The notes under the pieces: generated by a model
Told to the model about the DNA's origin: nothing
The model's database searches: none
The model's input: the letters and a program-made list of their open reading frames with translations, nothing else
Virus record (IMG/VR): IMGVR_UViG_3300040770_000629
Span: 1 to 52,836 of that record
Strand: one strand, 5' to 3'
From: a virus
DNA length: 52,836 bases
Made by a program: the position numbers and the translations under genes
In this document: piece by piece, positions 44,857 to 51,780 of the stretch
Layout of the letters: every line of letters starts with the position of its first letter
How positions within the stretch are numbered: the stretch's first letter is position 1

Positions 44857-44890
44857 GTAGCAGGAGTATTACAAAGAATACCCCTGCTAC
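44857..44890 (-). terminator. Hairpin after the small membrane protein gene
   Basis: GTAGCAGGAGTATT (44857-44870) pairs with AATACCCCTGCTAC (44877-44890) with one A/C mismatch. CGTGGT (44853-44858) can also pair with ACCACG (44901-44906) inside the coding end of the upstream gene. There is no long U-run; it sits 20 nt before the RNase H start on the minus strand, so it also limits that gene's leader. Confidence 0.65.
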
Positions 44891-44894
44891 GTTA

Positions 44895-45230
44895 TTATTT
44901 ACCACGATCTGTTTTCTCTCTGGAAGGTCGATAAGTGTTAGCCATGCAAAACTCCAAAGATTTCTCAAGTTGTTGTGCTCTGACCTTATCAGCCTCAGCA
45001 ATTTCTAGTTTGGATTGAAGAACAATCTTCTCATTCTTCACTGCGATGTAGTTCAGTGACAGATTGTAAATTCTGGTGACTGCAAAGTAGTTAAAGCTGA
45101 AAGAAAGTAGCATCAAGACATAAACAAAAACCTTTTTCACTTTCAGGAATATGGAGCTGTTTTTCTCTTTGTTATTTCCAAACAACATCTCAAACAGAAA
45201 CGGGATGATGATGTTTATAATTTTTATCAT
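44895..45230 (-). CDS. Small membrane protein, 111 aa
   Basis: ATG 45230 is preferred because GAGAAGG lies about 11 nt upstream; the frame is open to 45275 but without a better start. Two hydrophobic segments (about residues 2-17 and 34-52, VFVYVLMLLSFSFNYFAV) are followed by a charged helix (IVLQSKLEIAEADKVRAQQL) and a basic tail. This could be a lysis accessory such as an inner-membrane spanin or a holin-like protein, or an unrelated membrane protein. No endolysin gene is adjacent, so the role is open. Confidence 0.6.
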   Translation of the reverse strand: MIKIINIIIPFLFEMLFGNNKEKNSSIFLKVKKVFVYVLMLLSFSFNYFAVTRIYNLSLNYIAVKNEKIVLQSKLEIAEADKVRAQQLEKSLEFCMANTYRPSREKTDRGK

Positions 45231-45339
45231 TACATGTGGGTCCTTCTCATTGTATGAACGCACAAAGCTTTGCAACTAAGGCGTAACATTTACATTTATT
45301 GTAACAGAGTATTTAAATAAGTCAAATGGAGTTTTAAAA

Positions 45340-46629
45340 ATGTACAGTTTAAAAGGTTTTATTGAAATTGAAGCTCTCGTTAAAAATAACGTGGGTGTAA
45401 ACTCCGTTATTGGCGAGCTGTCTGTCCTGGCTTCAACTTACAGTCGAGAGCGAGGCGACTATTTTAATCCAACTTATCCTGGTTTTAATCTGGTTACACT
45501 TTCAAGCGTCACCGACTCTACTAAAGTACCTGTTGACCCTGTTTTGTCATCTCACGTCCTTGAGGTTGCAAAATACGTATATGACTACTGCCTTTTGAAA
45601 GCTGGTGGTATTAACCAAACAGACTTTAATGCAGACATCAGTACTTATTTTGCTGAGGAAATACAAACTCTTAATTTTGGTTTGTTTGTAAGTAACGGAG
45701 ACTTGTCTCTACCAGCGTTTATGAGCTGGACAAATCCACTGCTTCCTGCAAACGTGATTAAAATCTGGTTTGCTGACTCAGCGTTTCGTCAACAGTACGA
45801 TCAATTTGAAATCATAGTTATTCCGCCTGTTCCTGACTTAGATGATTTTTATCTTGCTGTCAGTGCAATTCAAACCAAGGTTCAGTCGCGTTCTATCCCT
45901 GAATTGGTTGACTTGATTCAAGCGTCAAAACTGAACAATCCAGAGACAGTTCTCCGCACAAACTCATACGATTACTACAACCCGGTCACCAGCTTACCTG
46001 TGTTTGAAACCTTGTGGTCTGTATTGATTTACGGTGCAGCTGGTGATAATATCGACACCATCAAAGATGCAACCATCGCTTACATCTTGGCCAACAGTAC
46101 TCATTCGAGAGCTGAGTGGACAGTAATCCTGCCAGACCTTTTTAAAAGAACTGAGTTTGTGGTGCTCCCCAGATGGACAAACCTAGCTATTCCTAACTTG
46201 ACGACTACCGTGGGTATCTATTCTCCTGTCATTAACTTGAGAGAATCGAACATTTACGCTAAAGCCAAAGTGCCCGAATACACAAGCGCTCACATTGATC
46301 TATACCTCACTGCGTTGGGCGTTAACTACAAGAGCTTAGCTGTGTTATGTATCAGTAACCCTGAAAACAGAGACGGTAAGTTTGAGTTGCGTACACTTTA
46401 TCCGGACTACATCAATGTTGGAACGAACAGCCTTGACTTCAACCGGATGTCTGCTGTCACGCAAGAGTTTGTAGACTTGCTTGAAAGAATGTTGATCGTT
46501 GCTGAGACAATGACTGAGTTCAGTGATGTTCCTCCTGAAGTCAGACGTGTCAAACGCGGCACACGGGTGTTTGCATCTGCTGTGTACGATAACATTCAGT
46601 ATTTGGTATTGTCAAGAAGCACAGCTTGA
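45340..46629 (+). CDS. Virion-type protein, 429 aa
   Basis: Not recognised. Beta-rich, Tyr/Pro/Asn-rich protein without enzymatic motifs; the sequence style (many V/T/S/Y, few charged clusters) is that of neck, tail-completion or baseplate proteins. ATG 45340 has TGGAG about 9 nt upstream. The next gene starts 12 nt after its stop, so the pair forms an operon. Upstream is a divergent region with TATG at 45253 and a GTAACATTTACATTTATTGT motif. Confidence 0.7.
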   Translation: MYSLKGFIEIEALVKNNVGVNSVIGELSVLASTYSRERGDYFNPTYPGFNLVTLSSVTDSTKVPVDPVLSSHVLEVAKYVYDYCLLKAGGINQTDFNADISTYFAEEIQTLNFGLFVSNGDLSLPAFMSWTNPLLPANVIKIWFADSAFRQQYDQFEIIVIPPVPDLDDFYLAVSAIQTKVQSRSIPELVDLIQASKLNNPETVLRTNSYDYYNPVTSLPVFETLWSVLIYGAAGDNIDTIKDATIAYILANSTHSRAEWTVILPDLFKRTEFVVLPRWTNLAIPNLTTTVGIYSPVINLRESNIYAKAKVPEYTSAHIDLYLTALGVNYKSLAVLCISNPENRDGKFELRTLYPDYINVGTNSLDFNRMSAVTQEFVDLLERMLIVAETMTEFSDVPPEVRRVKRGTRVFASAVYDNIQYLVLSRSTA

Positions 46630-46641
46630 ATGTGATTAAAC

Positions 46642-47265
46642 ATGTTTACTGAAATCATCCCTGAACTTAATGCAACAGGGATCTTTACGCTAAGGGAGCC
46701 CTTTAGCACACTGATCCCTCCTCAAACACGCTACACTGTCAAAGGTGTCAGAAAACTCTCTGAGATCATTGCCTCTGGTGAAGATCCTTTTGAAAAATAC
46801 TACAGCATTGTTGGTGTCACTAAAGTTGACTACGATCTAGACGTAGTGGCTGACATCAGCATTGTTGTGCTGTCTTCCGAGACAGGTCAGTGGCTTTATG
46901 TGCCAAGCACTTCAATCATCAGCTACCCCGATGTCAATGGAGTTGTCTACACATCAATCGTGCTGGCCATTGCTCTGGGGCCTGTAGCAGACATGGACTC
47001 ATTGACTCCTTTGAAAACAAGTCTAGTCAATGTTGTCAAAGATGCTTTAGGTGTCAACTCTCAAGTCGAAGAAATTACCGTATCGCCACCAGCAATCGTT
47101 CCATACGCTCAACACCTTCTTATCCAGAATGCAAGAGACGCTCTCAAAGTTACCAACATGAGCGACAGAGCTAAATATGTATCTCTGCTTGCTAAGTTCG
47201 ATGCTTGTACAGCAAGAGTTATTGAGTTAGAGAATTACATCAAAGCTAACATGCCACCCCCATGA
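46642..47265 (+). CDS. Virion-type protein, 207 aa
   Basis: Not recognised. Starts 12 nt after the 429-aa gene; no strong ribosome binding site, so translation is probably coupled. First 130 residues are beta-rich (VVGVTKVDYDLD..., SIVVLSSETGQWLYVPSTS) and the last 60 are helical, ending in MPPP. A tail terminator or neck protein would fit size and neighbour, but this is guesswork from context. Ends at a convergent hairpin. Confidence 0.68.
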   Translation: MFTEIIPELNATGIFTLREPFSTLIPPQTRYTVKGVRKLSEIIASGEDPFEKYYSIVGVTKVDYDLDVVADISIVVLSSETGQWLYVPSTSIISYPDVNGVVYTSIVLAIALGPVADMDSLTPLKTSLVNVVKDALGVNSQVEEITVSPPAIVPYAQHLLIQNARDALKVTNMSDRAKYVSLLAKFDACTARVIELENYIKANMPPP

Positions 47266-47268
47266 ACC

Positions 47269-47316
47269 GCATAAACCCTCACTACTTTGCCATAAGCATT
47301 GTAGTGAGGGTTTATG
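47269..47316. terminator. Bidirectional hairpin at the 47265/47323 convergent junction
   Basis: Perfect 16-bp stem CATAAACCCTCACTAC (47270-47285) with 47301-47316; left flank adds G (GCATAA). The + exit continues TTGTTATT, the minus exit CGGTTCATG. It fills almost the whole space between the two stop codons. Confidence 0.82.
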
Positions 47317-47322
47317 TTGTTA

Positions 47323-47622
47323 TTAAGCTGTACGAGGAACGTAAGTCGGATCGTAAGCCTTCAGGTAGTTATTGATCATGGAGATGTTTCTCTCTGTGCT
47401 AACTACAGCTTCATTTTTGTCGTCGGTGATAATCTTCAGGAGATTGTTGTTACGAATAGCGTTGAGTTTTTCTTTATAAAAGAAGTACTTATTGATTGCA
47501 CTATTAGCAGCCGACAGGGACAGTATAGAGTCGTCACCTGCACGCAACTGTACCAAAGATGTCTCAGAGCTGTCAAAGACATCATTGAGTGCCACTACCA
47601 TATCTTTGAATTCGTTTGCCAT
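47323..47622 (-). CDS. Unknown small helical protein, 99 aa
   Basis: Not recognised. ATG 47622 with GAGGA 5 nt upstream, 26 nt after the stop of the Rad50-like gene. Helical throughout, acidic N-terminus (EFKDMVVALNDVFDSSETSL) and mixed C-terminus. Its linkage to the Rad50-like ATPase might make it an accessory factor; alternatively a small virion protein. Confidence 0.65.
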   Translation of the reverse strand: MANEFKDMVVALNDVFDSSETSLVQLRAGDDSILSLSAANSAINKYFFYKEKLNAIRNNNLLKIITDDKNEAVVSTERNISMINNYLKAYDPTYVPRTA

Positions 47623-47648
47623 TTAAGTCCTCATTTAAAGTTAAAAGT

Positions 47649-50135
47649 TTATTCCATTATCACATGTTCGTTGTACACAGCATTTGTCGGAATAGCAATG
47701 TTGTTACTACACAATACGCAAACTTCAGCATTGGTTAAAGAGCCGTAGGTTGCCTCGTAGTGACTGATGGTAAAGAGTTGTGTAAAAGAGCGCATCTCAA
47801 TGAGTTGTTTAATCCCTTGAGCAGCAGCGACCCTGTGCTCCTTGTCAAACGTTTTACCAAACTCATCGATCAACAAAGGCGTGTCTTCTAATCCTAAGTA
47901 TTTCAATGCAGTGATCTTAAAAGCCAAGTCTACAATTTCTTGCATCGCTGAGCTTCCCTTACTGACATCGGGTACTTTGTCAGGTTTGTTTTGCACTCTC
48001 AAAGGAAACTTGTAATCTAACTCCAGTGTTCCATCTTCATCTAATCCACATGGAATTACTTCCAAAGGGTAGAGCCAAATCTTGTCAATGAAGTTATTCA
48101 TCAACTGAACAAAGTTAGAGATAAAACCAATCAAGCCTTCAGCAATCAAACCTTCAGTAGGTGACAACTCTTTCATCAATGCCTTGTAAGCACTTTCTTG
48201 GAGTTGCTGTAAGTCTACTTGCTTTTGAATGTCAGCAATGATACTGGTTTGAATGTTGACCTCTGAGAGTGTTTGTTCTTTCTTTGACAAACGGATCTGT
48301 ACAGACTTTATCACATCAATCAGAGCGTCTCTTCTGAAAGCTTCTTTATGCTCCGTATAGTTCAGAGTAAAAGAAGAGGAGAGAATTTGCATTTGCTCGG
48401 ACAGATCAATCAGCTCTAAAATATCCCTCTTGTGTTGCTTGAGGTCCTTGATGGAATTAATCAATTCAACTGACTTCTTTGTACACACTTCAATTTTAGT
48501 TTCGATCTCAACGCAGTTGTTTCTGAGCTTGAAAATATCGGCTTGTCCTACAGACTCAGAGATGACTAAAAGTTCCTCAAACCTTTTGACCTGTTTAGAC
48601 AAGTTCTCTACTTCAACGTCACGGGCTAAGTCAGAACGAAACACATTGAGAATGTTCAGGCCTGACCTCGGCTCGATAGTTAAAGTCTTGTTATCAACGA
48701 AGTAATTCCAAAGCGGCTTTAAGATAGGCCAGTTGATTGTGCAGTTCCAAAAGCTTTTGTAGATCTCGACGTACTCAGTGATCTCTTGTTGTTCATTGAG
48801 TTTTTCAGCCAGATCAGTAGCTAAGTCATCAATGTGTTCTTGAGTCCTTTCAATGTACTCACAAACATCGTTGTAGTATTTCTGATCAAAACCTTTAGCC
48901 CACTTGTGTGAGCATTGTGGACACTCTGTGATCTCTTTGCTCTTTTGATGTTCCTGGTGTTGTTTAATACCTTCGTGCTTAGACAAGTCTGCGGCTAGTT
49001 TAGTATTCTTGTCTTTCATCGCAAGGATGTCGACGTTGAGTGTCTGCAGTTTGAGTTTACTAAACTTATTGTCCGCGTTGCTGGGTAGCCTGTGAAAAAC
49101 ATCTGTCAGTGTATCGACGACGGTTTCTAAAGCCAACAAAGTGTTCTCAGCGTCTTCTACTTCGATGCCTAAAGACTTTAGTTTTTTCTTAGCCTCAATG
49201 TCCTTGTTCAGTAACTGAATTTTGTTTTGAAACTCAATTGCACCTTCGCCGCCTGTTTGTGTTAGCAACTCAATAGTTTGCTCAACTTTAGCATGAGTCT
49301 CATAGTGCTCTACAATCAACAGCTCTTGAACTTTTTTGTCAGACTCTAGTACTTGAACTCGCTCGTCGATTTGTTCAACGTCTAGACCTCGACCAACAAA
49401 ATTGTTTTTCTTTTTCATGAAAGTATTGAAAAGAAAACATATTTTGTCCTGAATCTGTTGGTTGATTCGATCGTGCTCTGCGGGTGTCTTGTCCAAAGGT
49501 TTTCTGTACTCCATCAGAAACTGAAGTGTTTCGTGAAGACTGTCAACTTCTTTTTGCAATACATCTTTTTCTTCGTTAGTGATAATCTTAGAAGTTTCAA
49601 CGACCAGTCTGTTTTTAGCAATCTTCAGAGAACCTGCTATGTCTCTGTGCTTTTCTTTGAACTTATTGAAAAGGCTGATAGCATAGTCAAAGTTAGTATC
49701 AGCAAGCTTAGTCAACCAATATCTTCTATCGGACGGACTCATCGAACAAAACTTAATCTGATTGGTAATTAAGGTTTGAATTTCGTTTGTAATGCCGAAT
49801 TCTTTTCTGACCAGTTCTCTTTGAACAGAAGCAGTTCCACCGGGATTCAGTTCATTGCCTGATTTGACAAAGCTGTGGTTTTGCTTACCACTGAAGGTGC
49901 TTTTAAGGTCATACATGGCCCCGTGGTGCTCCAGAGAAATGCTCTTGGACCCATTGGGGTAGAAATCATTTTCATACGCTGGAAGAGGAGTTAATTCACC
50001 GAGCAGTGAAGACTTACCACTTCCGTTAGTTCCGATAATCAACTGCACCATTTTCGTTGGTGTGATTGTAAACGTGTTAAAGTTACTGACAATAAATCTC
50101 TTGTAACCAGACAACTGTAACGACAAAATTTTCAT
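47649..50135 (-). CDS. Rad50/SbcC-like (T4 gp46-like) SMC-type ATPase
   Basis: 828 aa. Walker A IIGTNGSGKSSLL at 33-45 with the N-terminal strand order of Rad50; a long coiled-coil region interrupted by CPQC at 405-408, a single CxxC hinge as in the Rad50 zinc hook; C-terminal ATPase half with a divergent signature SKGSSAMQEIVDLAFKI and Walker B LLIDEF (754-759, D757 and E758), then a late helix region with H-loop-like TISHYEATYG. Such proteins work with an Mre11/gp47 nuclease in end processing and recombination-dependent replication. No Mre11-like gene lies next to it in this window. ATG 50135 has GGGAG about 9 nt upstream. Divergent from the spike gene. Confidence 0.85.
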   Translation of the reverse strand: MKILSLQLSGYKRFIVSNFNTFTITPTKMVQLIIGTNGSGKSSLLGELTPLPAYENDFYPNGSKSISLEHHGAMYDLKSTFSGKQNHSFVKSGNELNPGGTASVQRELVRKEFGITNEIQTLITNQIKFCSMSPSDRRYWLTKLADTNFDYAISLFNKFKEKHRDIAGSLKIAKNRLVVETSKIITNEEKDVLQKEVDSLHETLQFLMEYRKPLDKTPAEHDRINQQIQDKICFLFNTFMKKKNNFVGRGLDVEQIDERVQVLESDKKVQELLIVEHYETHAKVEQTIELLTQTGGEGAIEFQNKIQLLNKDIEAKKKLKSLGIEVEDAENTLLALETVVDTLTDVFHRLPSNADNKFSKLKLQTLNVDILAMKDKNTKLAADLSKHEGIKQHQEHQKSKEITECPQCSHKWAKGFDQKYYNDVCEYIERTQEHIDDLATDLAEKLNEQQEITEYVEIYKSFWNCTINWPILKPLWNYFVDNKTLTIEPRSGLNILNVFRSDLARDVEVENLSKQVKRFEELLVISESVGQADIFKLRNNCVEIETKIEVCTKKSVELINSIKDLKQHKRDILELIDLSEQMQILSSSFTLNYTEHKEAFRRDALIDVIKSVQIRLSKKEQTLSEVNIQTSIIADIQKQVDLQQLQESAYKALMKELSPTEGLIAEGLIGFISNFVQLMNNFIDKIWLYPLEVIPCGLDEDGTLELDYKFPLRVQNKPDKVPDVSKGSSAMQEIVDLAFKITALKYLGLEDTPLLIDEFGKTFDKEHRVAAAQGIKQLIEMRSFTQLFTISHYEATYGSLTNAEVCVLCSNNIAIPTNAVYNEHVIME

Positions 50136-50200
50136 AAAAATATGCTCCCTACTAAATTATGTAGACTTAATATTTTTACCTTAAAAGGCGACGACCGGTT

Positions 50201-50989
50201 ATGGATCAACCCACAATTTCTAAACTCACGTTCTACTCTTTAGGGTTAGTTGCTGCAAACAAAGACCTCAAGAGCCACGTGATCGAGGTAAGTCCTGTTG
50301 AGGATTTTCCTATGCTCAACGGAGAAGTAACAGACAATATTGAAAAGTACAAGACCAGCACACAAGACTCTCAAGGCTCAGTTAAGAACATTGAAGTCAA
50401 CACCACTGCATCTGTTAAAGCAACTTGGCTTCCTATTAACAACAGCAACAGAAAGACTTCACCAGATGTCCGGCGTGGAGAAACAGTAGTGCTCTACAAG
50501 TTTGGTGACTCTGATAAGTACTGGTGGAACACTTTGTTCGATGACGGTAAGCTCAGAAGGCTAGAGACCGTTGTTTATGCGTTCAGTAACAACTCTAAGG
50601 AAAACGTTGAAGACACTGCTGAGTCAACTTACTACTTGGAAGTGAGCACACACAGAAAGCTGATGCATATTCACACATCTAAAAACGATGGAGAGCCATT
50701 TGCTTACGACGTGCAGATTGATGCTAAAAACGGTGTGATCACAATTACTGATGATGCTGACAACTTTATTGTTCTGAATTCTAAAGACAGACGATTGATT
50801 CTTCACAACGCTGACGGGTCTATCCTAGATGTCAACAAGAAGGTCATTGACATGTTTGCTATTGATAAGATTAATCTCAAATCCAATCAGGTTAATGTCA
50901 ATGCAGAGAGCATCAATGTCACTGGTGGTAATGTCATAGTAACTGGTAGCGCAATAACCGTTTCTTCACCTAACACTAACATCAACTAA
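50201..50989 (+). CDS. Baseplate central spike protein
   Basis: 262 aa. The N-terminal half contains a gp5/VgrG-type OB-fold pattern (DVRRGETVVLYKFGDSDKYW at about 89-108), and the C-terminal 70-80 residues are a run of short alternating strands (NLKSNQVNVNAESINVTGGN and following) typical of a trimeric beta-helix needle. The next gene encodes a PAAR tip, which binds to the end of such needles. Together they form the membrane-piercing device at the centre of the baseplate; lysozyme activity is absent here and is supplied by the giant tail protein. ATG 50201 has AAAAGG 13 nt upstream, a long spacing. Confidence 0.82.
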   Translation: MDQPTISKLTFYSLGLVAANKDLKSHVIEVSPVEDFPMLNGEVTDNIEKYKTSTQDSQGSVKNIEVNTTASVKATWLPINNSNRKTSPDVRRGETVVLYKFGDSDKYWWNTLFDDGKLRRLETVVYAFSNNSKENVEDTAESTYYLEVSTHRKLMHIHTSKNDGEPFAYDVQIDAKNGVITITDDADNFIVLNSKDRRLILHNADGSILDVNKKVIDMFAIDKINLKSNQVNVNAESINVTGGNVIVTGSAITVSSPNTNIN

Positions 50990-50994
50990 AAATC

Positions 50995-51252
50995 ATGAGT
51001 AAAATTGTAAGACTCAACGACACCAGTGATCACGGTGGTTTGATGGTTAGTGCCAGTGCAAACTTTCGTTGTAACTCAAGAGGGGTCTGTGTTGATGGAG
51101 ATCTTCATCAGTGTCCTATCCAAGGTCACGGCACGACCTCTGTAACAGGCACAGGTAGCTTTAAAAGCAACGGGAAGAGAGTGATCAAGACTGGAGACGT
51201 TGCAGGCTGCGGAGCGATTATAGTAACTGGTAGCGACAATACCTCAACTTAA
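50995..51252 (+). CDS. PAAR-repeat spike tip protein
   Basis: 85 aa. The whole protein is one PAAR domain: DTSDHGGLMVSASANF at the start, VCVDGDLHQCPIQGHG in the middle and RVIKTGDVAGCGAIIVTGSD at the end. Likely zinc ligands are His13, His38 or Cys40, His45 and Cys72. Such domains form the sharp cone that caps the trimeric spike. It begins 6 nt after the spike stop with no clear ribosome binding site, so it is translated by coupling. Extra cysteines at 26 and 32 are unusual among short PAAR proteins. Confidence 0.88.
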   Translation: MSKIVRLNDTSDHGGLMVSASANFRCNSRGVCVDGDLHQCPIQGHGTTSVTGTGSFKSNGKRVIKTGDVAGCGAIIVTGSDNTST

Positions 51253-51263
51253 AAACTTAAGAG

Positions 51264-51301
51264 CATAAAACTCAATACTTTTTACGGTATTGAGTTTTAT
51301 G
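51264..51301. terminator. Bidirectional hairpin at the 51252/51313 convergent junction
   Basis: Perfect 15-bp stem CATAAAACTCAATAC (51264-51278) with 51287-51301, left flank GAG, right flank TATTTATGCCG. The minus exit is CTCTTAAGTTTTTA. Confidence 0.8.
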
Positions 51302-51312
51302 TATTTATGCCG

Positions 51313-51768
51313 TTAACCTTGTTTGCTTAAGTAAACTGTGAAATCATCAACTTCTAACATGAAACGCTCAGCTGTTGGAACGACACTAGGTTTACTAGAT
51401 TCAAATTTGAAGAACTTGTTGTAGACGGCACTACGCCACTCGATGAAAGCCAAAGCTTCTTTCTTAAAAGAAGGATTAGCATGATCGTTGGCATAGCTCA
51501 CAAGTTCTGCGGAATCATCGTAGCGCAATTCTTTTGCTTTAGTCTCAATAAAGGATTTAACAGCAAGCTTTAACTTTGCAACATCAGCTTGATTGCGTCT
51601 GAAAGCAGAGATGAAAGGCGAACCATTGACCAAAGTGAGATACTCTTTTTCCGCAAACATGCTCGGGTTGACCACGAACTCGTTCGATGGTAAGACGGCA
51701 GGCTTTATTTGGTACTCTTTGTAGCCCAAGTAAGCCCCATCACTTGAAAAAATTACGACTTGGTGCAT
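51313..51768 (-). CDS. Probable tail-fibre assembly protein, 151 aa
   Basis: C-terminal half (SAELVSYANDHANPSFKKEA then LAFIEWRSAVYNKFF) resembles the helical tail-fibre chaperone family in which a ...EA.AF..WR..VW.. segment is common. The N-terminal half is a small beta domain starting MHQVVIFSSDGAYLGYKEY. It lies 12 nt downstream of a tail-fibre-like gene, the usual place for such chaperones. The start ATG 51768 has a weak ribosome binding site within the upstream gene's end, implying coupling. The family call is by pattern only. Confidence 0.62.
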   Translation of the reverse strand: MHQVVIFSSDGAYLGYKEYQIKPAVLPSNEFVVNPSMFAEKEYLTLVNGSPFISAFRRNQADVAKLKLAVKSFIETKAKELRYDDSAELVSYANDHANPSFKKEALAFIEWRSAVYNKFFKFESSKPSVVPTAERFMLEVDDFTVYLSKQG

Positions 51769-51780
51769 AAAAATAATCTT

